64,000 nucleotides of DNA from positions 124,001 to 188,000 of the forward strand of contig NZ_JAQFIP010000002.1 in the NCBI RefSeq assembly GCF_029504735.1, read 5' to 3'. The notes under the pieces are model-generated. The model saw only the letters and a program-made list of their open reading frames with translations. It was not told the origin of the DNA and searched no databases. Numbering within the stretch: position 1 is the stretch's first letter; each line of letters begins with the position of its first letter. Positions 36,741 through 45,714 of this stretch are shown piece after piece. The stretch is from Ereboglobus sp. PH5-10. GTDB taxonomy: Bacteria; Verrucomicrobiota; Verrucomicrobiia; Opitutales; Opitutaceae. A program made the translations under genes and the position numbers.

Positions 36741-38990
36741 ATGGCAACCAAACTTTTTCGAAAACGTTCGTATCTGCCTTTGCCGCTCGAATGGCTGCTG
36801 CTTCCGATTGTGCGGCTCATGTATCGCGTGAAGACGAGGCGCCCAGAAAACGTGCCCGAGCGCGGCGGGGTGATCTTGATTGCGAACCATCTTTCATTTG
36901 TGGACGCGGTCGTGCTGCAACTGGCGTGCCCGAGGCCGCTGCGGTTTCTCGGCTACGAGGGGCTGAAGGCGAATGTGTTTTTCGAAAAACTTTTCCGCTG
37001 GTCGGGCATGATCGGGTTTTCGCCGCGCGACCCGGTGGGCAGCACGAGGCGCGTCTTGCGTTCGTTGCAGGACGGCGAGGTGCTGTGCATTTTCGGCGAG
37101 GGGCACATCTCGCGCATCGGCGAGTTGATGCGCATCAAAAACGGGTTCGAGGCGATTGCGAAACGCGCGGGCGTGCCGGTCGTGCCCGTGGCGCACGACG
37201 GCTTGTGGGGCTCGGTCTTTTCGTTTTCGGGTGACCGCTGGATTTTCAAGTCGCCGCGCATCATGCCCACGCATGTGTGCGTGTGCTTCGGGCGCCCGAT
37301 GCTTCCGAGCGAGGCGACGGCGGAGAAGATGCGCCGCGAGCTGCTCGACTTGGGGGCGGAGGCGTTTTCGGCGCGGCCCGTGCTGCGCAGGCATCTCGGC
37401 GCGGAGGCGGCGCGCGCGCTTGTGAAGCATCCGAGTTTTATCCAAGTGATCGACCGCACCGGCGAACGCGCCGAACTGTCGGCGGCGAAACTTTTTGCCG
37501 TGTCCGCCGCGCTTTCGCGCCGTCTCAAAAAAACAGTTCCCGAAAAGCGCGTGGGCATTGTGCTGCCACCGGGCGCGGGTGCGTATATCGCGAATCTCGC
37601 CGTGAGCTTTGCCAACAAGATTCCCGTGAACCTGAACTTCACCGCGGGCAAGACAACCTCGGAGGCCTGCATGAAACTCGGCGAAATATCGACGGTCATC
37701 TCGGCGCCGGCCATGCAGGAGCGGGTGCCGAATTTTCCCTGGCCCGCGGGCACGAAGGACCTGAAGGCCGAGATCATGGCCATCAGCAAAGTGCGCATCC
37801 TGTTCTGGATCGTCGTCGCCTACATCGTGCCCAACCAGCTCGTGCCGCGCCTGCTCGGCCTGCCGCGCCGCGGCGACAACGACGAGTGCTCGTTGCTCTT
37901 CACCAGCGGCACCTCGGGCGAGCCCAAGGGGGTCGTTTACACGCATCGCAACATTCTCGCGCAGTGCTGGCAGATTTCGTCCATCGCGGTGCTGCCCGCC
38001 AGCGCGCGCATGCTCGCGTGCCTGCCGTTGTTTCACAGCTTCGGTTATTCGATCACGGTCTGGTATATGATCCTGCGCGGCTGCACCACGATCACGGTGC
38101 CGAGTCCGCTCGACACGCGCCGCGTGGTGGACTCGATTCGCGATGAAAAAGCCACGGTGATCATCGGCGTGCCCTCGTTCCTGCGGCCCATCCTGAAACG
38201 CGCCACGCACGGCGAACTCAAGTCGCTCGAGCTCGTCGTCTCGGGCGCGGAAAAAATGCCGATGGATCTCTACGACTCGTTCATGAACCAGTTCCACATC
38301 GACATCATGGAGGGCTTCGGCCTGACAGAAACGAGCCCCGTGACCAATGTGAACCAGCAGCACCCGCCGTCGATTTCGCGTTTTTCCGTGCCGCAATACG
38401 GCAAGCGGCTCGGCTCGGTCGGTCGCCTCCTGCCGGGCATGAGCGCGCGCATCCTCGACCCGGACACGCACGAGGACCTGCCGCTCACATCAACAGGCCT
38501 GCTCCTGTTCAAGGGCGACAATGTTTTCACCGGCTACTTGAAGGACGCCGCCAAGACGTCCGAGGCGCTTCGCGACGGCTGGTTCTTCACGGGCGATCTC
38601 GCTCGCTTCGACGAGGACGGGTTTCTCTTTATCGAGGGCCGCCTTTCGCGCTTCTCAAAACTCGCCGGCGAGATGGTGCCGCACGGCACGATCGAGGAGA
38701 CGATCGTCAAGGCATTTGGCTTTGGCGAGGAGGAGGGTTACGTCGTCGCCGTCACCGGCGTGCCCGACGAGGCGAAGGGCGAGATTCTCGTGCTGCTCAC
38801 CACGCGCGACATCGAGCTCGCCGACCTGCGCCAAAAACTCACCGACGCCGGACTTCCCAACCTCTGGGTGCCGCGCATCATCCTCAAGACGGACCACATC
38901 CCCGTGCTCGGCTCCGGCAAGCTGGACCTCAAGGCGCTCAAGGAAGCCGCGACCAACGGCATCCACCGCCACGGACACGGCGCGCTGTGA
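36741..38990 (+). CDS. Acyltransferase-acyl-CoA/ACP synthetase fusion (Aas-like)
   Basis: 749 residues in two parts. The N-terminal 1-acylglycerol-3-phosphate acyltransferase domain has the H50-x4-D55 motif in NHLSFVD and FGEG at 118-121. The C-terminal AMP-forming domain has LLFTSGTSGEPKGV near residue 390, EGFGLTETSP and GWFFTGDLARFDEDGF. This order matches E. coli Aas, which re-acylates lysophospholipid, but Aas has a membrane MFS partner in other species; here it stands alone. It should act at the inner membrane. The gene starts 63 bases after the TOPRIM-like gene, possibly with its own promoter. Confidence 0.9.
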   Translation: MATKLFRKRSYLPLPLEWLLLPIVRLMYRVKTRRPENVPERGGVILIANHLSFVDAVVLQLACPRPLRFLGYEGLKANVFFEKLFRWSGMIGFSPRDPVGSTRRVLRSLQDGEVLCIFGEGHISRIGELMRIKNGFEAIAKRAGVPVVPVAHDGLWGSVFSFSGDRWIFKSPRIMPTHVCVCFGRPMLPSEATAEKMRRELLDLGAEAFSARPVLRRHLGAEAARALVKHPSFIQVIDRTGERAELSAAKLFAVSAALSRRLKKTVPEKRVGIVLPPGAGAYIANLAVSFANKIPVNLNFTAGKTTSEACMKLGEISTVISAPAMQERVPNFPWPAGTKDLKAEIMAISKVRILFWIVVAYIVPNQLVPRLLGLPRRGDNDECSLLFTSGTSGEPKGVVYTHRNILAQCWQISSIAVLPASARMLACLPLFHSFGYSITVWYMILRGCTTITVPSPLDTRRVVDSIRDEKATVIIGVPSFLRPILKRATHGELKSLELVVSGAEKMPMDLYDSFMNQFHIDIMEGFGLTETSPVTNVNQQHPPSISRFSVPQYGKRLGSVGRLLPGMSARILDPDTHEDLPLTSTGLLLFKGDNVFTGYLKDAAKTSEALRDGWFFTGDLARFDEDGFLFIEGRLSRFSKLAGEMVPHGTIEETIVKAFGFGEEEGYVVAVTGVPDEAKGEILVLLTTRDIELADLRQKLTDAGLPNLWVPRIILKTDHIPVLGSGKLDLKALKEAATNGIHRHGHGAL

Positions 38991-39024
38991 TCGACGCGCC
39001 CTCGCATTTTAAAACCTCAATCCA

Positions 39025-39939
39025 ATGAAAATCCGCCTCCGCACCCTCGCAGCCCTCCTTCTCCCGATTACTCTCGCCGCCGCCGAGCCGGCGATTATTC
39101 CGCTCTGGCCCGAGGGTGTTCCCGGACTTCGCGCCGACGCCGCGCCCGACAAGGACACGCCGACAAGCTCCAGCGCCATCCACACGCCGACGATGCTGTT
39201 TTATCCCGCGCCGAAAAACAACGCCACCGGCACCGCCATTGTCGTGTGTCCCGGCGGCGGCTACTCGCGCCTCTCGATGGAAAACGAGGGCCGCAATGTC
39301 GCGCAATGGCTCAACTCCATCGGCGTCTCCGCCTTCGTTCTCAAATACCGGCTCAAGGAATACGGGCAACCCGCCCCGCTCCGCGACGTGCTCCGCGCAT
39401 TGCGCACCGTGCGCTCAAAAGCGGCCGAGTTTGGCGTGACCCCGGACCGCGTCGGCGTGCTCGGTTTTTCCGCCGGCGGGCACCTCGCGTCAACCGCGAC
39501 CACGCTCTACGCCCATCCCGACGGCAAGACCGGCGCGCCAATTGACGAAGTGAGCGCGCGCCCCGATTTTTCCGTGCTTGTTTATCCGGTGATCTCAATG
39601 CGCAGGATCGCGCACAAGGGCTCGCGCGAAAATCTCATCGGCAAAACCCCGTCGTCCAAACTGGTGGATTTGTATTCGACCGACGAACAAATCACGAAGG
39701 ACACTCCTCCGGTGTTTCTCGTCAGCGGCACGGACGACAAAACCGTGCCCGTTGAAAACAGCGTGCGCTTTTACCTCGCGCTGCGCAAAGCCGGCGTGCC
39801 CGCCGAAATGCACCTTTATCAAAATGCCCGGCACGGTTTCGGAATGAAACCCGACATGGGCCCGCCCTCCGGCTGGCCCGTGCGTTGCGAGGAATGGATG
39901 CGACACAACGGCTGGCTGACGATTTCGAGAAGCCGATAA
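39025..39939 (+). CDS. Exported alpha/beta hydrolase (carbohydrate-esterase-like)
   Basis: 304 residues with a signal peptide MKIRLRTLAALLLPITLAAA. The catalytic triad is readable: S149 in GFSAGGH, an Asp in GTDDKTVP (237/238) and H270 in ARHGFG. The oxyanion segment is CPGGGYSRLS. The ILPIWPEGVPG-like opening (here IIPLWPEGVPG) is shared with bifunctional acetyl-xylan/feruloyl esterases and related polysaccharide deacetylases in Bacteroidetes and Verrucomicrobia, so removal of ester groups from plant glycans is the likely job. It follows the Aas-like gene by 34 bases and converges with queG. Confidence 0.88.
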   Translation: MKIRLRTLAALLLPITLAAAEPAIIPLWPEGVPGLRADAAPDKDTPTSSSAIHTPTMLFYPAPKNNATGTAIVVCPGGGYSRLSMENEGRNVAQWLNSIGVSAFVLKYRLKEYGQPAPLRDVLRALRTVRSKAAEFGVTPDRVGVLGFSAGGHLASTATTLYAHPDGKTGAPIDEVSARPDFSVLVYPVISMRRIAHKGSRENLIGKTPSSKLVDLYSTDEQITKDTPPVFLVSGTDDKTVPVENSVRFYLALRKAGVPAEMHLYQNARHGFGMKPDMGPPSGWPVRCEEWMRHNGWLTISRSR

Positions 39940-39957
39940 AACCGGCCGGCGGCGCGC

Positions 39958-41100
39958 TCAAGGTTGGGCTCCATACTCATCCAGCACGGCGGCGTCTTTT
40001 TCGGCGTTCCTGGCCTCGGCCAGCAGCCGCGTTGCCAGCTCCCTGTCCGCGATGCGCCGCACGGCCCAGACCGCGTGCGCGCGCACGAGCGGCGATTCGT
40101 GCGCGGCGAGGCGCGAAAGTTGCGGAAGATGCTCCGCGGCGCGCGCGCCGGTGTTGCCCGCGACGATGCACGCGTTGCGCAGCAGCCCGGCGAGCTTGAT
40201 GCGTTTGATCGCGGTTTTGCGGAAATGCGCGGCAAAACTCTCCGGTGTCAGCGCGAGCAATTCGTTAAGGGAAAGTCGCGTAATCTCCGGGCGCGCCTCG
40301 AGGAGCAGCCCCCTGCTTGCTTGCGCGAAGCGATTCCACGGGCAGGTTTCCGCGCACGCGTCGCAGCCATAAATGCGCGCGCCGATTTTTGCGCGCAGCC
40401 CGCGCGGGATTGCGCCCTTGTTTTCAATGGTCTGGTAGGAAATGCACAGGCGGGAATCAAGCGTGCCGGGGCTCGCGATTGCGCCGGTCGGGCACGCGTC
40501 GATGCAGCGCGTGCATTTGCCGCAATGGGAGCGCGCGGGGAGAGGTTCATCCGCCTTAATTTTTGCGCGGACAAGAATCGCGGCAAGAAAGAGCCAGTTG
40601 CCAAAGTCGCGCGAAACAAGCATCGCGTTTTTGCCGATAAAACCCGCGCCCGCGCGTTCGGCCCAGGCGCGTTCCAGGACGGGGCCCGTGTCCGCGTAAT
40701 AACGATAATCGGCGGATGTGAGCCCCAGTGTTTCCTCAATCACGCGGCCCGCTTTTTCCAGCGCCGGCTTGATCGTGTCGTGATAATCCGAATACAGCGC
40801 GTAACGCGCCCAGCGCGGGTGCCGCGAATCGGATGATGCACCGGCGGCGCCCTGAAAATAATTCACGCCGAGCATGATGACCGACCCGGCATCGGGAAGA
40901 ACGAGGGTGGGGGAGGCGCGCTTGGCAAAACCGCGTTCGATCCAGTGCATGTCCGCCTGATATCCGGCGTCGAGCCACTTGCGAAGGGCGTTGACTTCGG
41001 GCAGTGCGCCGCCGTCGTCCCTCGCGGGGATGCTCGCGAAACGCGCCACGTCAAAGCCAAGGGCGAGCAGGCGCTTGCGCAGTTCAGCCGGCTCGATCAT
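39958..41100 (-). CDS. queG: Epoxyqueuosine reductase
   Basis: Reduces epoxyqueuosine to queuosine at the tRNA wobble base, a cobalamin- and iron-sulfur-dependent cytoplasmic enzyme. The 380-residue protein has the DUF1730 domain, the conserved DTGPVLERAWAERAGAGFIGKN segment (about 138-159, with the catalytic Asp), two cluster motifs CGKCTRCIDACP and CDACAETCP, and C-terminal HEAT-like repeats. Its start overlaps the end of the shikimate kinase gene by 17 bases, so the two are coupled. Confidence 0.96.
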   Translation of the reverse strand: MIEPAELRKRLLALGFDVARFASIPARDDGGALPEVNALRKWLDAGYQADMHWIERGFAKRASPTLVLPDAGSVIMLGVNYFQGAAGASSDSRHPRWARYALYSDYHDTIKPALEKAGRVIEETLGLTSADYRYYADTGPVLERAWAERAGAGFIGKNAMLVSRDFGNWLFLAAILVRAKIKADEPLPARSHCGKCTRCIDACPTGAIASPGTLDSRLCISYQTIENKGAIPRGLRAKIGARIYGCDACAETCPWNRFAQASRGLLLEARPEITRLSLNELLALTPESFAAHFRKTAIKRIKLAGLLRNACIVAGNTGARAAEHLPQLSRLAAHESPLVRAHAVWAVRRIADRELATRLLAEARNAEKDAAVLDEYGAQP

Positions 41101-41680
41101 CGGGGGCGGCGGGATTTGTCGCGGGAGGTTCCGCGTGCCTGTGCGTGCGCAGAAAATCGGCCGCCTCGCGTTTGTAAACGCGCATGGCGTGCGCGATGAC
41201 GTCGGGGAGCGAGCGGTTGTCCGTGAGCAGAAGCGTGCCCGCTTTTCGATAAATGGGTTCGCGCGCCGAGTAGATTTCGCGCATCCGGGCGAGGGGATCG
41301 TCCACGTTCAAAAGCGGGCGCGACTTGCTGTGGCGCGTGCGTTTGAGCACGGTTTCGAGCGAGGCGTGCAGGCAGATGACGACGCCGCGCGAATCGAGCA
41401 ACTCAAGCATTCCCGGCTGCACGACCAGTCCGCCGCCGCACGCGACGATGCAGCCTCGCGCGGGATGCCCGCTCTCGATGAAGTCGCGCTCCAGCTTGCG
41501 GAAAACAGGCTCGCCGTCCTCCTCGAAAATTTTTGAGACGGGCTTGCCTTGCTCGCGTTCGATCGCCGCGTCGACATCGATCAGCTTGGCGCCGAGCCGG
41601 TATGCGATGGCGCGGCCGACGGTGGTTTTGCCCGTGCCCATGAAGCCGACCAGGTAAAGATTTACAACCGGTGTTGTCAT
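41084..41680 (-). CDS. aroK: Shikimate kinase
   Basis: Phosphorylates shikimate at O3 in chorismate synthesis. 198 residues with Walker A GFMGTGKTT at 12-20, the shikimate-binding D35/D37 pair (LIDVD), the CGGGLV loop (about 80-85) and the lid region RPLLN. A tail of about 25 residues rich in His, Pro and Asp extends beyond the normal length. ATG 41680 gives the standard start; the frame upstream lacks family features. Overlaps queG. Confidence 0.95.
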   Translation of the reverse strand: MTTPVVNLYLVGFMGTGKTTVGRAIAYRLGAKLIDVDAAIEREQGKPVSKIFEEDGEPVFRKLERDFIESGHPARGCIVACGGGLVVQPGMLELLDSRGVVICLHASLETVLKRTRHSKSRPLLNVDDPLARMREIYSAREPIYRKAGTLLLTDNRSLPDVIAHAMRVYKREAADFLRTHRHAEPPATNPAAPDDRAG

Positions 41681-41825
41681 TGTGCTGTCCGGCACCCTGC
41701 GGCAGCCGCCCGGGTTTTGCAAAACAAGAAATGCGCGACGGACGGCGACCCGGAGAACACCGTTCCGATGATTAAAAATTTTGCGCTTCTCGGCGGGCGG
41801 GGTTTTTGCGAATACTTCGGGTCGC

Positions 41826-43052
41826 ATGTCTGACAATCCATCCACGCCAGTCCCAGCCTCCGAATCCGCGCAGGCGCCCGCGCTCAAACTCAAAATGAAC
41901 GCCAGGGCGCGCGCCCTTAACGGCCACCCGTGGGTGTTTGCCAACGAAGTCGAGGCGTTGCTTCCCGCATCGTTCGACGGCGAGGTGGTCGAGTGCCGCG
42001 ATCGCACGGGGCGCCGCATCGGCTCGGGCATCTACAACAGCCGTTCGCAAATCTGCTGGCGCAGGCTCGACCGCGGACGCGTGGCGCTCGACGAGGCCTA
42101 TTTGCGCGGGGCACTCACGCGCGCGATCGGACGGCGCGAGTCCCCGGACTGCGACAAAAACGCAAGGCGCCTGATCTGGTCGGAGTCGGATGACTTGCCG
42201 GGCGTGGTGGTCGACCAGTTTGGCGACACGCTTGTGTTGCAAATCCAAACCCTCGCCATGGAAAAGCGGCGCGATGTGATCGCGCGTTTGCTGCTGGAGA
42301 TTGTGAAACCCGCGCCGGTTGAAATCATATTTCGCAACGACGCGCCCATCCGGCGGCTGGAGGGGCTGGAGCAGACGACCGGCACGCTTTCGGGAAAAAC
42401 CTGGGAGCCGCGCTGGCTGCGCATCGACGGATTTGATTACTGGCTCGATTTGCAGGGCGGGCAGAAAACGGGTTTTTACCTCGATCAACGCGCGCAGCAC
42501 ATGGCGGTGGCGCGCCACGCAAAAGGCCGCCGCGTGCTCGACGCGTTTTGCAACCAGGGGCCGTTCGCGCTGCATTGCGCGCGCGCCGGCGCGGCCAGCG
42601 TGCTCGGCATCGACAGCGCGGAGGACGCGATTGCGCAGGCCCGGAAAAACGCGGAGCGCAACAGCGTGGGCGCGGAGTTTTTGGCGGCCAATGTGTTCGA
42701 TTTTTTCAACAGCCCGTCGCCGGAGCAGCGCGCGGAGACGTGGGACTTGATCATCCTCGATCCGCCGCCGTTTGCGAAGTCGAAGAGCGCGCTTGCGGGC
42801 GCGTTGCGCGGTTACAAGGAGATCAACCTGCGCGCGATGCAGCGGCTTTCCCCGGGCGGGATTCTGGCGACCTACACTTGCTCGCATCACATGCACGAGG
42901 CGGAGTTGCGGCAGGTCCTCGCCGAGGCGGCCTCGGACGCGCGTCGCCGCGTGAGCGTGCTGGAGTTTTGCCACCAACCGCCGGACCACCCCGTGCTCGT
43001 GACAATGCCCGAGAGCGAATACCTGCGCGGTTACATTCTGCGCGTTGAGTGA
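41826..43052 (+). CDS. RlmI-like class I rRNA methyltransferase
   Basis: 408 residues. N-terminal PUA-type domain (LKMNARARALNGHPWVFANE), a central EEHEE-like region, and a SAM-binding domain with VLDAFCNQGPFALHCARAGA (motif I), GIDSAEDAI and the catalytic DPPPFAK; YTCSHHMHEAEL follows. This matches RlmI/RlmK-type 23S rRNA cytosine-C5 methyltransferases, but Verrucomicrobia members are not characterised as far as I know. ATG 41826 is preferred to the open frame from 41781. It is transcribed away from aroK. The AT-rich island begins about 135 bases after its stop. Confidence 0.9.
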   Translation: MSDNPSTPVPASESAQAPALKLKMNARARALNGHPWVFANEVEALLPASFDGEVVECRDRTGRRIGSGIYNSRSQICWRRLDRGRVALDEAYLRGALTRAIGRRESPDCDKNARRLIWSESDDLPGVVVDQFGDTLVLQIQTLAMEKRRDVIARLLLEIVKPAPVEIIFRNDAPIRRLEGLEQTTGTLSGKTWEPRWLRIDGFDYWLDLQGGQKTGFYLDQRAQHMAVARHAKGRRVLDAFCNQGPFALHCARAGAASVLGIDSAEDAIAQARKNAERNSVGAEFLAANVFDFFNSPSPEQRAETWDLIILDPPPFAKSKSALAGALRGYKEINLRAMQRLSPGGILATYTCSHHMHEAELRQVLAEAASDARRRVSVLEFCHQPPDHPVLVTMPESEYLRGYILRVE

Positions 43053-43242
43053 GTTGGGGCTGTTTCGGTTGGGTTTTTTCGAGGAAATGCCTCTGGGGTG
43101 GGCGAATCTCCGGTCGCGCCACGGCATTCCCGGCTCGCCGGAACGGTTCGCCTTGCCTCAAAATGTGACAAAATAAACCACAAGGCCCTAATTCAGTTGC
43201 GCAAAAAGCGGACGCCAAACAGCCGCGTTTTGATGCTTCGCG

Positions 43243-43983
43243 TCAGTCAAGCTCCGCCTTTTTAAGCACGAATTTTCCCGAGGAATTGAGTTCATAAATT
43301 TTATATGTCCCTTTATATTTCCAAGCGTGAGTTGAAGCGGAGCATTGTCAGTTGGCGGTATAAACACCCTTTCAAATATCCTCATAGGGTTAAGCCCGTC
43401 ACTAATCAGCATTCCCTCCCCATCGCGAGCGAATGAACCATTTTCCTGTCTGACTGACACGCCAAGGTAAGTATTCGATCCGTGGGAGTAAATGTAATAT
43501 ACAGAGCCGCCCGATACAAAACAATCATAAAAAGCAAATCGTGGATATATTCCGTAGGAGCCGAACTCAGGCCCCAGTATGAATGTATCAATAATATATT
43601 CTTGATCTGATTCAACTATAATCAATCTGAATAATCCTGTGTCGTCATCGCGCACGACCATACCTGGTCTATTTTCAGCAAATTGCATTGGCATTCGTAT
43701 AGCGTTTTTTCCCGGCCCTGTGACACTTTTGGGATCAAAATTTTTCATGCATTCCCATCGTTCCAGGATTTCTCCTGTCAAAGGCCGGCCCGGAAACGTG
43801 TCCAAATAAACCACATCCTTGTCAGTTGGTTTCGCGGAAGCGTTTTTCAGAGGAGGCGATTTCCCTGGAAACACCTTCTCGTGGAGCGCCTGTTTCTCCG
43901 GTTTATTCGACCAAACCGTGAAAACCGTAAGGATAATAATTAAAATACCCCCCCCAACCTATAATATAATAATTGCGTTTCAT
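43243..43983 (-). pseudogene. Frameshifted exported orphan protein, paralogue of 44735-45466
   Basis: Three reading frames join into one protein. The ATG at 43983 opens MKRNYYIIGW, then a G8 tract (C8 on plus, 43949-43956) shifts the frame; removing one G continues with a membrane segment GILIIILTVFTVW and the body. A second shift lies near 43322-43330: after APLQLT, the alternative frame reads WKYKGTYKIYELNSSGKF and stops at 43243, aligning residue by residue with VKCAGYHRIYELKEPGKFE of the paralogue. The body shares YVY/YIYxxxxxYLGVS, SGG/xGD and LISDGL/LISEGL blocks. As written, the longest frame runs 43188-43874. Either a decaying gene, a phase-variable one, or assembly errors. Confidence 0.7.
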
Positions 43984-44076
43984 ATTCCCATCTTATCAAC
44001 CCAGCATAAACTGCTTGGGTGAAGGGGCAAGCCGAGACTTGCCATCATTTGCCCTTATTCCAGCCGTCGCGCTCCC

Positions 44077-44670
44077 TTAGCGAGGGAGCCAATAAAATGT
44101 CTCTGATGTTTTTTTGCTAATCGCGCCACCTTCATCCGCCTTGATTTCCCCCGTGTTTTTGTTCAACCAAAAAAAATAATAATAATCAGCATCTTCATAA
44201 CCTAAACTAGGCAAATATTCCACAGCAAAAGCCCCCGTGCCCATATAACGATCGGTTGCCTGATCCCGATTGGTTATCCTCATCTTCTTGGGTGGTCCGT
44301 AAAGAAAATTCAGACTTTTCTTTATTTTCTCAAAATCAAGGGATTTGACTTCATCACTATTCAGCCAATGAATCTTGGTTATTGATGCCCCTTGCTCCCC
44401 TGGGTGTGGATTGACTGCACGTTGAGATGCGGCCTTTCGCCCTTCGCCTGAGTGCGCAGTAATAATACCATTAGTTGTCACACGTTTATAAGTGCTGGCC
44501 TCTTCCAATGAAAGTGCGGGGCGAGGCAATGCGAGGTTCGTTTCCCTGTTAAGCGTCCCCATCTCCGCAATCTTTGATTCTTGATCACGTGGAAAAGTGA
44601 TACCTAAAAAGAAAATTGCAACACCTAGTAAAATACCCGCAGTCGTAAAAATTGATTTTTTATGTTTCAT
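44077..44670 (-). CDS. Small membrane-anchored orphan protein
   Basis: 197 residues, AT-rich, no known family. An N-terminal anchor MKHKKSIFTTAGILLGVAIF is followed by a polar region and LPRPALSLEEASTYKRV near residues 49-65. The same block occurs as LPRPAISLEEANTYKKI in the next gene, so the two share an ancestor or an N-terminal module; their C-terminal halves differ. Here the C-terminus is aromatic and charged (YEDADYYYFFWLNKNTGEI, then ETFYWLPR). Probably exported or periplasmic and tethered. Function unknown. Confidence 0.72.
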   Translation of the reverse strand: MKHKKSIFTTAGILLGVAIFFLGITFPRDQESKIAEMGTLNRETNLALPRPALSLEEASTYKRVTTNGIITAHSGEGRKAASQRAVNPHPGEQGASITKIHWLNSDEVKSLDFEKIKKSLNFLYGPPKKMRITNRDQATDRYMGTGAFAVEYLPSLGYEDADYYYFFWLNKNTGEIKADEGGAISKKTSETFYWLPR

Positions 44671-44734
44671 AACTGCGGTTGGTGGTGCGGTGATTCAGGA
44701 AGACCTAATGGTATTGCTCGAATTAATGAAATCG

Positions 44735-45466
44735 TCAATCATCAACAATCTCCACGCCGAGCCCCGGGATTATTCTCTTGTTTTTGGGCAAGTTGGTTTC
44801 GATTAGTTCAAACTTACCGGGTTCCTTTAATTCATAAATTCTATGATACCCGGCGCATTTAACCTGTGCGCGAAGCGGTGTTGATCCTGATGGCTCGATA
44901 AACATCATATCCCTCAAAAACTCCCAATACAGGCCTTCGCTAATGAGAAAATTATCACTTACAATTTTGTAGGAACCATCCTTATTTTTTATGGATACCC
45001 CTATATAGACCTCGTAGGGATTTCTATGCATGTAATAAACGTAATCGCCTTGAACATAATAATCACAAAACAAAAATGTCGGGCCGATACCACTAGCAGC
45101 ACCACCTTTACTAAATTTGTATGAGGCTACAACATACTCCGTTCCTGACTCAGAAATAATCAGTCTATCTGTATTAGTTTTAGTCTCAGGATCCGATTCA
45201 AATTCCCTAAATCCGAGGGGATCACGTGTAAATTTCATTGGACGCCGCGAGACTCCTGACCAAGCAATATTGCCATTAATTTCGATTTTTTTATAAGTAT
45301 TAGCCTCCTCCAATGAAATCGCGGGGCGTGGCAGCTCAGGATTTGAAAACTCGGTAGATGCCGTCTCCTTAACGCCATTCGACTTATGCTCATTTTGTGG
45401 AACAAAAATTAGAAAGAGAGCCAACGAAATAATCGCAATTGCTAGAATGATTTTAGTGTATTTCAT
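44735..45466 (-). CDS. Membrane-anchored orphan protein, paralogue of the pseudogene
   Basis: 243 residues from ATG 45466, where the anchor MKYTKIILAIAIISLALFLI begins; the frame extends to 45502. After LPRPAISLEEANTYKKI comes a domain of about 170 residues, with LIISESGTEYVVASYKF, YYVQGDYVYYMHRN, VYIGVSIKNKDGSY and LISEGLYWEFL, all echoed in the broken copy at 43243-43983. It is likely an exported beta-rich protein. No domain database family comes to mind. The base composition is far lower in GC than the neighbours on either side, suggesting acquisition from elsewhere. Confidence 0.75.
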   Translation of the reverse strand: MKYTKIILAIAIISLALFLIFVPQNEHKSNGVKETASTEFSNPELPRPAISLEEANTYKKIEINGNIAWSGVSRRPMKFTRDPLGFREFESDPETKTNTDRLIISESGTEYVVASYKFSKGGAASGIGPTFLFCDYYVQGDYVYYMHRNPYEVYIGVSIKNKDGSYKIVSDNFLISEGLYWEFLRDMMFIEPSGSTPLRAQVKCAGYHRIYELKEPGKFELIETNLPKNKRIIPGLGVEIVDD

Positions 45467-45714
45467 TTCATTTATATGCCGTGTGCCACACCAAGCAACC
45501 AAAAATTTTGTCAGAAAATAAAACGCGGTGTAAGCGTCTAATTTATTTCACGTTCAAATTGTGTTATCCCGCAAGAAGTAGCGATTTCGCGGTAATTAAA
45601 AAAGAAAAAGCGCGCATATCTTTTTTGCAAAAAATAAGCGCAAACCGCCCCTGCCATACGAACAAATGGTCGGCTTGGCTTTCGGGTGCGTCGCAATCGA
45701 CGCCCTTGTGGCGG

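Noticed and set aside
36894-38471. 525-residue minus-strand frame opposite the Aas-like fusion
   Set aside because: No motifs; the plus-strand product has both acyltransferase and AMP-binding motifs.
45467-45714. Small reading frames and a 6-base GCGTCG/CGACGC hairpin (45685-45700) in the AT-rich gap after the orphan genes
   Set aside because: The frames have no start context and the hairpin has no U tract; this is the edge of the AT-rich island with nothing I can call.
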